DNA of 41,729 nucleotides from CAWUIO01 sp963922455 (GCA_963922455.1 CAWUIO010000057.1:1-41729), one strand, 5' to 3'; numbered from the stretch's first letter, positions 1-7,480 are shown. Translations and numbers: made by a program. The notes: generated by a model from the letters alone, not told the origin.

Positions 1-101
1 TGATGAAATAGGCAGACATGCCCTCCGGTCTCGGGGGTGGAGGCAGCCGAAACTGCAAAGTGAAGGTCTCCGTGGAGGTTCGAGTCCTTCTCTCACAGCC
101 A
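1..101 (+). tRNA. tRNA-like gene, class II body, copy 1 (5' end cut by window edge)
   Basis: The visible part starts at position 8 of a tRNA; the 5' acceptor strand lies upstream of the window. A 3-bp D stem (ATG/CAT) encloses a Leu-type D loop with GGCAGA. A 5-bp anticodon stem (CCCTC/GGGGG) encloses the loop CGGTCTC. A very long variable arm contains a GGAGGC/GTCTCC helix. The T arm is canonical (GGAGG, TTCGAGT, CCTTC). The 3' acceptor strand TCTCACA is followed by discriminator G and an encoded CCA. The anticodon loop lacks U33 and would read GUC, so I assign no amino acid. It is nearly identical to the copy that follows seven bases later. Confidence 0.55.
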
Positions 102-108
102 TTTATAC

Positions 109-213
109 TGCGAGGTGTTGAAATTGGCAGACATGCCCTCCGGTCTCGGGGGTGGAGGCAGCCGAAACTGTAAAGTGAAGGTCTCCGTGGAGGTTCGAAT
201 CCTTCTCTCGCAG
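109..213 (+). tRNA. tRNA-like gene, class II body, copy 2, anticodon undetermined
   Basis: This is a complete copy of 105 nt, long for a bacterial tRNA. Acceptor strands TGCGAGG (109-115) and TCTCGCA (206-212) pair over 7 bp, with discriminator G at 213 followed by CTA rather than CCA. The D arm is Leu-like but its first pair is T-T. The anticodon stem is 136-140 with 148-152, loop CGGTCTC, which has no U33 and a nominal GUC anticodon. The variable region (153-188) is 36 nt and contains a 6-bp helix. The T arm is 189-205 with loop TTCGAAT. The well-formed T arm and acceptor argue for a tRNA fold. The odd anticodon loop leaves open a degenerate or non-decoding tRNA. Confidence 0.55.
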
Positions 214-388
214 CTAGACGGGAACTTATTGTTCTCGTTTTTTTGTTTTAACGCTACCAACACTGCGCAACACAAGCACCTATCTATAATATTTTATTGG
301 ATTTACTATATAAGTAATTTTTTAAGTCTTTTAAGCTTAACTTATACAACACAGATCCGCTTAATACCAATAAAAGTAGTGCAAAAAT

Positions 389-793
389 ATGGTCAAGATC
401 TATCGTAGCGAGTTCTCCGAAAGGGATTATGACGTTCAAAACCGCCTCTTGCAGGTTTACTGGAACAAAGAGAGTAAATTCCTAGACGAAGAAGATTTTC
501 AAGAAGAGATCCAAGCTTTGTTTACAAATTTGCACACTTTCAATCCAAATTTTTTACTTTTCGACTTACGAGAGTTCCATTACATGATCCCTAGTGATAT
601 TATCCGTAAAGCCGATAAGCTCGCCAAGCAAGGAGATCAACAAGCTGGGACTAAAAAAATTGCCTGGGTTTGCCGAGAAGATGCTCCGTCCCGGGTTCCT
701 ATGGAGGCCATTTTAAGCAAGAATCACCACGCATCCATAGCTTCTCGCAACTTTCGTCACCCAGAAAGTGCAATAAAATGGCTTTTACGATAA
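389..793 (+). CDS. hypothetical protein, possibly STAS/SpoIIAA-like
   Basis: This 134-residue protein has no signal peptide or membrane segment, so it is probably cytoplasmic. The middle part (roughly residues 50-75, around FLLFDLREFHYMIP) has the hydrophobic strand then acidic/aromatic pattern seen in small STAS/SpoIIAA-like folds, and the C-terminus (HPESAIKWLL) ends in an amphipathic helix typical of such folds. The resemblance is general and I do not recognise a specific family. The gene starts at an ATG about 175 bases after the second tRNA-like gene and stands alone. Its only plausible partner is the histidine kinase 400 bases downstream, but the gap makes an operon doubtful. Confidence 0.7.
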   Translation: MVKIYRSEFSERDYDVQNRLLQVYWNKESKFLDEEDFQEEIQALFTNLHTFNPNFLLFDLREFHYMIPSDIIRKADKLAKQGDQQAGTKKIAWVCREDAPSRVPMEAILSKNHHASIASRNFRHPESAIKWLLR

Positions 794-1191
794 CTATAAA
801 TCTAAGGGTATCACTCTTATTTCCCCATATTTCCTGTACATTTTTCTCATAAATGTTACCTGTTTCTATAATTTTCTTATTTAACCCACTTTTCGTCTAA
901 CCCTTGTTCAAAAGTCACGTTAAGCAGTATACTAGTATTTTGTCTTGTGAGCTTACAAGGCTTAATACTTCATACTATTTTTCATCTGGGCTAGGTAAAA
1001 TACCAGCTTACATTTTCTTAGGGACAAAAAATATAAAAAGTTCTAATCTAGCAAAGCTTCATAATTGGTTATTGACCGTTTCAGAATGAATACTTGATTC
1101 ATATAGATTGCAAACAGACTTTGGCTTATTTCATGATTGTCATGGGGTACACGTTCAATTATTTGCCAGAAATAACTGGGAAATCAAATAG
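794..1191. other. 398-bp intergenic region, nothing recognised
   Basis: AT-rich spacer between the hypothetical gene and the histidine kinase. A short open frame at 904-1089 starts at TTG and encodes 61 residues of low-quality sequence; I do not consider it a gene. I saw no clear terminator, repeat or RNA structure. Confidence 0.4.
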
Positions 1192-2079
1192 ATGCACAAA
1201 GGTTTTTTGGGATTCTCAATCAAATACGTAATGAAAGAAAACCTACAAAGAAAGGGTAAAGGGAAGCAACTGAAGGCCCAACATCAAGAACACTATGAGC
1301 ACACCATCAGAGAACTGGAACATCGTAATTTTGAGCTAGATGCCTTAATTTACCGTTTATCGCACGACTTAAGGTCGCCCATAACGACCATTTTAGGCCT
1401 ATTCAACCTGACGCGGATAGAAAACAATCCCGAAAAGATAAGCACCTACATGGAAATGGCCGAGAATCAAGCCTTCAAGATGGATAAATTCATCCAGTCC
1501 ATCATCCATTTTGCCCAGGCCAACCGACACGCAATTGAGCCAGAAGTCATTAATTTTGAAGACTTGATCATAACATCTTTGAAGAGCTTTCATTTTATGC
1601 CAGAATTTGAGGACATAGAAAAGCACATTCAGATTCATCAGGAAGTAAGCGGTTTTAAAACCGACATCCTCCGTTTGCAAATGATATTAAATAACTTGAT
1701 ATCGAATGCCATACAATTTCAAAACCCCTACAAAGAACAAAAGGCACTTAAAATACAAGCTAGCATAAAAGAGTTCGAGGCCCGAATTTCTATTGAGGAT
1801 AATGGTACCGGAATCGCCGAAAACTGTCAAGAAAAAGTATTCGATATGTTTTACCGAGGGTCTGAGCTATCCAAAGGCTCAGGACTTGGTTTGTACATTG
1901 TCAAGCGTTCGGTGTTGCGGCTAGGAGGGCAGGTAATACTCGCTAGTAAAGAAGGCGAATTTACAAAAATAACCATTAGTATTCCCAACCTTCTCCATCC
2001 CAAAAATCCGCAGAAGTACCAAGAAGCCGATGCCGTAGAGAAACATCTATCCAATGAGAGTATTGGAGGCTTTTATTAA
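1192..2079 (+). CDS. soluble sensor histidine kinase
   Basis: This 295-residue protein has a short N-terminal helix, then a HisKA dimerisation domain (about residues 38-110) with the phospho-acceptor H58 in LSHDLRSP, followed by an HATPase_c domain. Visible motifs are the N box (NNLISNAIQFQN), the G1 box (DNGTGI) and the G2 box (GSGLGLYI). There is no transmembrane segment and no PAS, GAF or HAMP domain in front, so the sensory input must come from a partner or a very short N-terminal region. No response regulator is adjacent, so it is an orphan kinase here. An alternative ATG at 1231 would remove 13 residues without touching a domain. Confidence 0.85.
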   Translation: MHKGFLGFSIKYVMKENLQRKGKGKQLKAQHQEHYEHTIRELEHRNFELDALIYRLSHDLRSPITTILGLFNLTRIENNPEKISTYMEMAENQAFKMDKFIQSIIHFAQANRHAIEPEVINFEDLIITSLKSFHFMPEFEDIEKHIQIHQEVSGFKTDILRLQMILNNLISNAIQFQNPYKEQKALKIQASIKEFEARISIEDNGTGIAENCQEKVFDMFYRGSELSKGSGLGLYIVKRSVLRLGGQVILASKEGEFTKITISIPNLLHPKNPQKYQEADAVEKHLSNESIGGFY

Positions 2080-2160
2080 ACGTAAGGAGCAAATTCAGGA
2101 ACTTTTAGGGGCTTTTTAGACTTTTAAATTTACCTTCTCACGAAAAGGCAGGTTTTCCCT

Positions 2161-2190
2161 TTTCTTATTCTTTTCTATTTTATAAATTTG
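2161..2190 (+). promoter_or_regulatory. putative Bacteroidetes promoter of rpsU
   Basis: TAAATTTG at 2183-2190 matches the Bacteroidetes -7 consensus TAnnTTTG. A weak -33 element, TTTC, lies at 2161-2164 with an 18-bp spacer. The start codon of rpsU is 54 bases downstream. Assigned by motif only. Confidence 0.45.
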
Positions 2191-2244
2191 CATCCCCTTC
2201 TTTTAAACAAGGGTGCCTTTTGGTTTTACTTAACAAGTTAATCT

Positions 2245-2439
2245 ATGATTATTATCAACGTAAAAGACAACGAATCTATCGATAAAGCCCTAAAACGATT
2301 TAAGAAAAAATTCGAACGTACTGGAGTACTACGCGAACTTCGCTCTCGCAATTACTTTGAGAAAAAATCGGTAACCCGTCGCAATCAGCTAATTCGTGCA
2401 GCTTACCGTCAAAAAATGCAAGACAAGGAAAATTCTTAA
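2245..2439 (+). CDS. rpsU: 30S ribosomal protein bS21
   Basis: The 64-residue, strongly basic protein has the typical bS21 layout: an N-terminal strand (MIIINVKDNESID), then two helices with FKKKFERTGVL and RSRNYFEKKSVTRRNQ. bS21 joins the small subunit near the anti-Shine-Dalgarno region of 16S rRNA and takes part in initiation. Length is normal for Bacteroidota. It is the first gene of a co-directional trio with xerC (72 bases downstream) and hpf, an arrangement common in this phylum. The ATG lies shortly after a good TAnnTTTG promoter. Confidence 0.95.
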   Translation: MIIINVKDNESIDKALKRFKKKFERTGVLRELRSRNYFEKKSVTRRNQLIRAAYRQKMQDKENS

Positions 2440-2510
2440 TTGCTCATTTTTTTTATTTCTGTTTTGTGTTATATTAGGATACACAGAAGTGAAGATCCTA
2501 ATAACACACT

Positions 2511-3395
2511 ATGGTAAGCACTTTTTTGAACTATATTCGTTTTGAGAAGAGGTACAGTGAACACACACTAACCTCTTATACAAACGATTTAGCTCAGTTC
2601 CAGACGTTTATACAAGAATCATTTGAGTTGGCCGATCCCCAAGAGGCCGACTTTAGGATTATCCGGTCATGGCTAGTATACCTCAGTGAGAATAAATTAA
2701 GTCCACGAAGTATAAATCGTAAACTAGCCACTCTCAAATCCTATTATAAGTTTCTTACCCGGGGTGGATATATCCCCCTCAACCCCACTGAAAGAATCCG
2801 CCCTCTCCGTACCCCCAAACGTAATCCTGATTTTGTCCGGGAGCAAGAATTGGTACATTTCCTCGATTTTTTCGACTTCGAAGACAGTTTTGAGGGCTTA
2901 CGAGACCAATTAATCTTAGAACTTCTCTATGGAACAGGTATCCGGCTATCAGAGCTTTTGGCTATTCGGGCCAATTCCATGGATTTTGCTCAAAATATTC
3001 TCCGAGTATTGGGTAAAAATCAAAAAGAACGTCAAGTACCTCTCCTAGATACCCTGGTAGATCTGGTACGACGCTACGAAGAAGCCAAGCAAAAACTATT
3101 TGGCAGCTCGCTTTCCCACGATTATTTGCTAATTACCAACAAAGGAGAACCGGCTTACCCCTCCTTGGTGTACCGTACCGTAAAAAAATACTTGTCAAGT
3201 ATAACGCATCAGTCCCGAAGGAGTCCACACACGCTGCGGCATTCATTTGCCACGCATTTGTTAGACAAAGGGGCCGATTTACAAGCTATAAAAGACTTAT
3301 TGGGTCACTCAAGTTTGAGTGCTACCCAGGTTTACACGCATAATTCTTTGGAAAAGATAAAAGAGGTCTTTAAACAGGCCCATCCCAAAGCTTAA
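2511..3395 (+). CDS. xerC: tyrosine recombinase XerC/XerD
   Basis: At 294 residues it has the standard Xer size. The N-terminal SAM-like core-binding domain spans about residues 1-85, and the C-terminal catalytic domain about 105-290. All catalytic residues are visible: R145 (GTGIRLSELL), K169 (LGKNQKERQ), H240 and R243 (SPHTLRHSFATH), H266 (LLGHSSL) and nucleophile Y275 (QVYTHNS). This fits a chromosome-dimer resolvase acting at dif rather than a phage integrase, which also agrees with its place between rpsU and hpf. Whether it is the XerC or XerD partner cannot be decided from one sequence. Confidence 0.92.
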   Translation: MVSTFLNYIRFEKRYSEHTLTSYTNDLAQFQTFIQESFELADPQEADFRIIRSWLVYLSENKLSPRSINRKLATLKSYYKFLTRGGYIPLNPTERIRPLRTPKRNPDFVREQELVHFLDFFDFEDSFEGLRDQLILELLYGTGIRLSELLAIRANSMDFAQNILRVLGKNQKERQVPLLDTLVDLVRRYEEAKQKLFGSSLSHDYLLITNKGEPAYPSLVYRTVKKYLSSITHQSRRSPHTLRHSFATHLLDKGADLQAIKDLLGHSSLSATQVYTHNSLEKIKEVFKQAHPKA

Positions 3396-3420
3396 TATTC
3401 ACCTTAAAAACGATAAGCAT

Positions 3421-3726
3421 ATGCGATTAAAATTTCATTCCGTACACTTTTCGGCTGATCAAAAATTACTAGATTTTATTCAACGCAAAGCGGATAAACT
3501 CCATACGTACAATGATCAGATCCTCAACGGAGAAGTATTTTTACGCTTAGAAAAAGGCGAACACAGCCGAGAAAACAAGGTTGTGGAGTTTAAAATCAAC
3601 CTTCCCGGTACCACCTTATTTGTCAAGCAGCAAGAGACAAGTTTTGAAGCCGCTACCGACCACGTAATGGATAGCATGAGCCGTCAGGTAAAAAAACATA
3701 AGCAAAAACATTCACCCCGTCATTAA
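3421..3726 (+). CDS. hpf: ribosome hibernation-promoting factor, short form
   Basis: The 101-residue protein matches the HPF/RaiA/YfiA family: an N-terminal strand (MRLKFHSVHFSAD), a long helix (LLDFIQRKADKL), paired strands (VFLRLEKG, NKVVEFKINLPG) and a final helix (SFEAATDHVMDSMSRQVKKHKQK) with a basic tail. It lacks the extra dimerisation domain of long HPFs. The family binds the 30S decoding region during stationary phase. It sits 25 bases after xerC and is followed directly by a Rho-independent terminator, so it ends the rpsU-xerC-hpf unit. Confidence 0.92.
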   Translation: MRLKFHSVHFSADQKLLDFIQRKADKLHTYNDQILNGEVFLRLEKGEHSRENKVVEFKINLPGTTLFVKQQETSFEAATDHVMDSMSRQVKKHKQKHSPRH

Positions 3727-3746
3727 TTTTTTAAAACAATTATGAA

Positions 3747-3776
3747 GACCGGTTTCAGAGGGAACCGGTTTTTTTT
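3747..3776 (+). terminator. Rho-independent terminator after hpf
   Basis: A 9-bp stem (ACCGGTTTC with GGAACCGGT, one G-T pair) with an AGAG loop is followed directly by eight T residues. It lies about 20 bases after the hpf stop codon and overlaps the 3' end of the convergent phosphoesterase gene by two bases. Confidence 0.9.
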
Positions 3777-4407
3777 AATCCCAATTCAAAACCAGGGGAG
3801 GGTTAATGGGTTTATAACTGATGTCCATAATGGCGGCGTTAACAAACCAAGTATGTTGATTGTAATAGGCCCCATAGGCTTCGTGAATATGCCCAAAAAT
3901 ATGAACCCGAGGCCGGATTTTATCCACCCGCTTCCGTAAAGCCTCACAGCCCACGTGATCTCCTCGTACTGTATCATCCAAAATGCCGTGGGGAGGGCCG
4001 TGGGTAATGAGAATATCCGTCTCTTCCGGGATTTTTTGCCAATAAGCATCTATTTCTTCCCCCCTTTGACGATTGAAGGCAAAGTCAAAAAACCAAGGGG
4101 TGATAGGAGAGCCCCAGATTTTCAGGTTAAACTCTTCCAAGACCGTCCCCGAATCTTCTAAGTAGGTCGCATGCGTGATAAGCTCCTTCGCAATATCCGG
4201 TTCTCTCTCAAAGACAAAATCGTGATTGCCGGCTACGACTATTTTATGCGGGTGGGGCAAGTCGGCCAACCAATTGTCAAACTTACGGACCTCCTTTTCG
4301 GTACCATAACTGCTAATGTCACCAGCATGGATCAGGATATCCCCATCCGGGAGATTAATTTTGTGATGTTTCGAATGGGTATCAGAAATACAAACAATCC
4401 TGGCCAT
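3775..4407 (-). CDS. calcineurin-like metallophosphoesterase
   Basis: This 210-residue protein belongs to the calcineurin-like phosphoesterase superfamily, closest in pattern to the MPPED/239AB-type group. The dinuclear metal motifs are all visible: D9 and H11 (SDTHSKH), D30 (HAGD), N61 and H62 (AGNHDF), H136 (ITHGPPHG), and H173/H175 (FGHIHEAYG). It has no signal peptide, so it acts in the cytoplasm; a phosphodiesterase or phosphomonoesterase activity is likely, with substrate unknown. The gene lies 18 bases downstream of the XRE regulator on the same strand and is probably co-transcribed with it. Confidence 0.9.
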   Translation of the reverse strand: MARIVCISDTHSKHHKINLPDGDILIHAGDISSYGTEKEVRKFDNWLADLPHPHKIVVAGNHDFVFEREPDIAKELITHATYLEDSGTVLEEFNLKIWGSPITPWFFDFAFNRQRGEEIDAYWQKIPEETDILITHGPPHGILDDTVRGDHVGCEALRKRVDKIRPRVHIFGHIHEAYGAYYNQHTWFVNAAIMDISYKPINPPLVLNWD

Positions 4408-4425
4408 ACCGTTTACTAGACTTAA

Positions 4426-5934
4426 TTATGCTCCCGTCTGATCTTTAATAAGTTTGTCCAGGCTATCCTGGATCTGTTGGGTTTGTTCTTCTTTCAAATG
4501 AATAGATGGAAAGGCTACCCGTTCTTGGCAATTCATATCCGAGCAACGCTCACACGTAACGCCCACCCGCTTTACCGGAATAGCCGGATCATCCCAAAAT
4601 TTGATCTGTTTTTTAAGATCCTCGGTAATCAAAAAACCCAAGGTGACACTGCTATTGGTGTTGGGGGTTGGGTTAATGGGCCGCGCTAAGCTAATACACA
4701 AAAATTCATTGTCAGAATCAATGTACTGGGAGCGCTGTATATCGCTCACCGCCGGGTACTCCCGCAAGGGGGAAATGGACGACAAACTTTCATTTTGTAA
4801 AATATGGAGCGAGACCCAGCGTCGGCAATAATGCTCGTGCAACATCGTGCTGTGGGGGTTGTACAATCCGGCTAAGTGCAATTCTTTGTTTAATACATAG
4901 CGGGTTTGTCCCCGTTTGTGGTTAAACCGCAAAAAGAAAAGCTGGTTTAAGCCAAAAAACCGGGGCATAATATTGGTTAAGCGGTGGATCAGCATCTCGG
5001 GAGAGGCCCGGTACTTGTGTAAGATCTCCATAAACCGCATCTCGTCCCATTTTTCCAACTTGATGAATGCCCCAATATCTTCAATGATGCTTTGCTGGGG
5101 TATCAGCAAGGAACCCGAAAAATAGGAAGCCTTAAAGTTGTTAAGCAACTGCTCAAACGACTGGATTTTGATCCAAGAGGAAGTATAGGCCCGCTCTTTT
5201 AGCTTCATATAATTATAACCAATCTCCCGGGCTAGGCTAAACATCTTCTGCCGCTCATCCAGATCTTCGTTTAGTAATAGCTTTTTAGGGGAGCCGGGGA
5301 TAAAAACCGAGCGCAAATTTTGCAAATCGGCGTAGCGGTTAAGCGAGCTCTCGTCTATTTTATAGTTATACTTCTGCACCAGGATATCCACCAAGGCCTG
5401 AGGGCCAAAATCCAGACTTTGAAACTGCGGGTACTCCTCCCGAAATTTGGCCACCACGTCTTCCAGGTCCTCAAAATAATTTTCGTGCATCTCCTGGTAA
5501 GAGCGAAGTACCGAAAAATAAAAGTTTTCCACGCCAATATTGTAGTTCCGGGCCAACTCGATCAAGGTGCTGATGAAAGCACTAATCTTACTGGGGGTAT
5601 TGGAGAGGACATTGAGTAAGTCACTCGGTTCAATCCCAAAGATCTCCAGGGGCAGGTTGGTGAGCAAATCCGATTTTACGAGCTCCGAAATGGGCCGCAA
5701 ATTCCTAGACAGCTGCATAGATACGAGCCAATCGTAGGATACATCCAAGGCTTTGGCAATTTGGGCAATCTTATTGGCTTTGGGGTATTTTTTTCCCTTC
5801 TCAATCTCATTGAGGTAGGATATGGATATGCCCGAGGCTTTGGCAAAATTGTCTAGGGTCAGACTTCTTTCCATCCGGAGCTGGCGCACTTTCAACCCAA
5901 AAATCAGGCGAATATTTTCTTCTCTTGTCGTCAA
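4426..5934 (-). CDS. XRE-family regulator of the ScfR/RamB type (HTH + DUF2083-like)
   Basis: The 502-residue protein starts with an XRE helix-turn-helix (about residues 12-66, including SGISISYLNEIEKGKKYPKA). The centre has an IrrE-like segment (about 205-260, LNEDLDERQKMFSLAREIGYNY). The C-terminus carries a cysteine cluster, CERCSDMNCQERVAFP, typical of the short-chain fatty acyl regulator family (ScfR, e.g. RamB), whose characterised members sense acyl-CoA or carboxylate metabolism. The effector here is unknown. An in-frame TAG two codons upstream limits the start to TTG at 5934; the next ATG would cut into the HTH. The phosphoesterase gene follows in the same direction. Confidence 0.85.
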   Translation of the reverse strand: MTTREENIRLIFGLKVRQLRMERSLTLDNFAKASGISISYLNEIEKGKKYPKANKIAQIAKALDVSYDWLVSMQLSRNLRPISELVKSDLLTNLPLEIFGIEPSDLLNVLSNTPSKISAFISTLIELARNYNIGVENFYFSVLRSYQEMHENYFEDLEDVVAKFREEYPQFQSLDFGPQALVDILVQKYNYKIDESSLNRYADLQNLRSVFIPGSPKKLLLNEDLDERQKMFSLAREIGYNYMKLKERAYTSSWIKIQSFEQLLNNFKASYFSGSLLIPQQSIIEDIGAFIKLEKWDEMRFMEILHKYRASPEMLIHRLTNIMPRFFGLNQLFFLRFNHKRGQTRYVLNKELHLAGLYNPHSTMLHEHYCRRWVSLHILQNESLSSISPLREYPAVSDIQRSQYIDSDNEFLCISLARPINPTPNTNSSVTLGFLITEDLKKQIKFWDDPAIPVKRVGVTCERCSDMNCQERVAFPSIHLKEEQTQQIQDSLDKLIKDQTGA

Positions 5935-5950
5935 GGGCTATGCTTAAATA

Positions 5951-5962
5951 ATCCTATTTTTA
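5951..5962. promoter_or_regulatory. inverted repeat upstream of XRE regulator, possible operator
   Basis: CCTATTTTTAGG is a near-perfect inverted repeat 17 bases upstream of the XRE regulator start codon, inside an AT-rich leader. XRE proteins often bind such sites to control themselves. Position and symmetry are the only evidence. Confidence 0.3.
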
Positions 5963-6062
5963 GGACTTTCGAATTTACAAAACTTAGGCAATATATAAAT
6001 TTGCCGGGATTTTAAAAAGGAAATCGCGCGCTATAAACCCATATCATGCATAATCGGGATTT

Positions 6063-6193
6063 GGGGCTTGCCCGCGCCAAAAAGAATTGCGTTTAGTCCA
6101 GTGCCTAAGTACCCGCGCGGGCCGGGCTTTCGCTACTCGCCTGCCCCCCTCTGGGCCATTTCGGGCTCAGACAGGCCGCTCTATCCCTAAGCC
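6063..6193 (+). repeat. ~130-bp structured intergenic element, copy A
   Basis: It starts GGGGCTTGCCCGCGC and ends CTATCCCTAAGCC. The closing helix is GGCTT/AAGCC, and hairpin 1 is CCCGCGC/GCGCGGG with a variable loop. The core is GGGCTTTCGCTACTCG, but hairpin 2 is divergent (CGCCTG... GGGCTC). It lies between the XRE regulator and the lipoprotein gene, not after a plus-strand gene, and is followed 28 bases later by the second repeat family. Confidence 0.85.
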
Positions 6194-6220
6194 ATTTGAG
6201 AGGAGAGAGGAGGGCCGCGA

Positions 6221-6359
6221 AAAAGAAAAATCTAGCTTTTATGGTTAAGGATTACCTAGGTCGCGGCATTCGCCTAATGGCTGAAAGCGGGGACGCTTTC
6301 TGTAAAAGGAAAGGTCCAAGGGCTGCTGCACTTAGCCTTGAACCAGGGTTGTTTTTTTT
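6221..6359 (+). repeat. second repeat family, copy R1
   Basis: It shares long stretches with 7217-7376: AAAGAAAAATCTAGCT at the start, CCTAGGTCGCGGCA, CTGAAAGCGGGGACGCTTTCTG-like hairpin (7-bp stem GAAAGCG/CGCTTTC), a CAAG...CTTG hairpin, then GAACCAGGGTTG and a T run. The layout resembles a small structured RNA ending in a terminator-like tail. The stop codon of the convergent lipoprotein gene lies in the T run. Confidence 0.7.
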
Positions 6360-6963
6360 ACATGCTTGGGTTAGGTGGAGGGAGCATCCTTAATTTACCA
6401 TCTTTGAGCGAGATTTTATATTCAAAAGATATAGTATCTGCTTTTAATCCAGAATGTTCGGAGCCTATATTTTTATATTTAATAAAGTATGTTTTTATTT
6501 TGTCGTTATTAATAGAATAGGAAATCCAATTATATTCACCTGTGTATCTGTTGTTTTCTAATATATCCTCCATTAAGGAAGATTTGTAATTAAGCTCTTT
6601 ATCAAAAACCCAAAGATGGTGATTAGATGAGAAAATAACTAGGTCTTCATAAACTCTTAACTTATAGTCTACTGCGTGTCTATCTACAGGTTTAAAAATA
6701 TACTCATATAAACCTCGTCCAGTTTTGATGTCATATGTTTTTAATGTTTTGAAACAATCATATAAATATAATATAGTCGCAGATCTATCTATATCATAAA
6801 CAGGGAGGGTAATATCAGCAACACAAGCAAACTCAAGATTTTTATCCCAATTCTCATGACTAGCTTTCAAAAACCCTTCATCATTTCTCTCAATTTTTAA
6901 TTTTTCAACACTGTGGTTACAACTCATCAAAAATATGAACAGAATATAAATTAATTTCTTCAT
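6358..6963 (-). CDS. AT-rich hypothetical lipoprotein
   Basis: The 201-residue protein begins with a lipoprotein signal (MKKLIYILFIFLMSC, lipid Cys at residue 15). The rest has repeated strand-like segments with aromatic residues (YLYDCFKTLKTYD, VFSSNHHLWVFDKEL), which suggests a beta-rich, possibly propeller-like periplasmic or surface domain, but I recognise no family. Its base composition is far more AT-rich than its neighbours. It lies between repeat R1 and an inverted copy R3, so it looks like recently acquired cargo. The last codons and stop run into R1. Confidence 0.75.
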   Translation of the reverse strand: MKKLIYILFIFLMSCNHSVEKLKIERNDEGFLKASHENWDKNLEFACVADITLPVYDIDRSATILYLYDCFKTLKTYDIKTGRGLYEYIFKPVDRHAVDYKLRVYEDLVIFSSNHHLWVFDKELNYKSSLMEDILENNRYTGEYNWISYSINNDKIKTYFIKYKNIGSEHSGLKADTISFEYKISLKDGKLRMLPPPNPSM

Positions 6964-6981
6964 GCATTATATTTATTAATT

Positions 6982-7080
6982 CCCCCCCGTCTGGCGTAAG
7001 CATAAGCGCAGCGGTGCTTGTGCCTCTTCTCATCCGAGAGCGTCCCCGCTGTCTAACGCAGGCAAGGGCGCTTGGGGGAT
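6982..7080 (-). repeat. second repeat family, inverted diverged copy R3
   Basis: Read on the minus strand, it contains AGCGGGGACGCT and then CACCGCTGCGCTTAT, in the same order and spacing as in the plus-strand copy at 7217-7376. The second hairpin is AAGCA/TGCTT here and AAGGA/TCCTT there, so both strands changed together. The outer parts have diverged, and a run of G replaces the T-rich tail. Confidence 0.5.
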
Positions 7081-7102
7081 ATCCTCTGAGCTGAGGGATA
7101 TC
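7078..7102. repeat. short inverted repeat GATATCC/GGATATC
   Basis: GATATCC (7078-7084) and GGATATC (7096-7102) form a 7-bp perfect stem around an 11-base loop containing GAGCTGAGG. It sits between copies R3 and R2. Function unknown. Confidence 0.4.
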
Positions 7103-7216
7103 ACGTTGACTGGACCCAGCCCATCCATTCCCTATCCAAGCCCCAATCTCTCAGACCTAACAGGACGGATCAGTCTTAGACTTGATTAGGTATAAAGATA
7201 AGGGGTGTTTCTTCAA

Positions 7217-7376
7217 AAAAAAGAAAAATCTAGCTGCCCATACCCACTTTTTTGTCTCAGGATGGCCTAGCCTAGGTCGCGGCAACGTAACCTAAGGGCT
7301 GAAAGCGGGGACGCTTTCTGTTAAAAGGAAAAGTCCAAGGACCGCTGCGCTTATCCTTGAACCAGGGTTGTTTTTT
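7217..7376 (+). repeat. second repeat family, copy R2
   Basis: This is the longest copy of the family. It contains an AGGT/ACCT helix, the GAAAGCG/CGCTTTC hairpin with GGGA loop, the CAAGGA/TCCTTG hairpin enclosing CCGCTGCGCTTA, and finally AACCAGGGTTGTTTTTT. It is a direct repeat of 6221-6359 with scattered substitutions and a small insertion near the start. No open frame explains the conservation. Confidence 0.7.
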
Positions 7377-7408
7377 ACCTTAGACTAGATGGGAAGAAAA
7401 AACAAAAA

Positions 7409-7480
7409 TTTTGTCATTTCGACCGTAGGGAGAAATCTTCAGGTTTGTGGGATGTGACGTCTCATGTAAGCGAAACCTCT
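7409..7480 (+). repeat. GTCATTTCG-type dispersed repeat
   Basis: TTGTCATTTCGACCGTAGGG followed by AGAAATCTTC resembles a half-palindromic repeat that I recall as widespread in Bacteroidota genomes. It is followed by a loose hairpin, AGGTTT...AAACCT. A related motif, TTTTGTCATTTCG...AATCTT, occurs at 37541-37573. The rest of 7377-7618 holds pyrimidine-rich low-complexity sequence and no gene. Confidence 0.5.

Noticed and set aside
115..408. 97-residue open frame over the second tRNA-like gene
   Set aside because: It is read through a structured RNA and its protein has no family features.
904..1089. 61-residue open frame in the 794-1191 gap
   Set aside because: TTG start, no recognisable sequence and no promoter or ribosome-binding site.
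2511..3395. Phage or integrative-element integrase
   Set aside because: Size, motifs and the rpsU/hpf neighbours fit a housekeeping Xer recombinase; no phage genes or attachment sites nearby.
6196..6520. Short open frames over repeat R1 and the antisense of the lipoprotein gene
   Set aside because: They follow repeat sequence and the shadow of the real gene; no coding signal.
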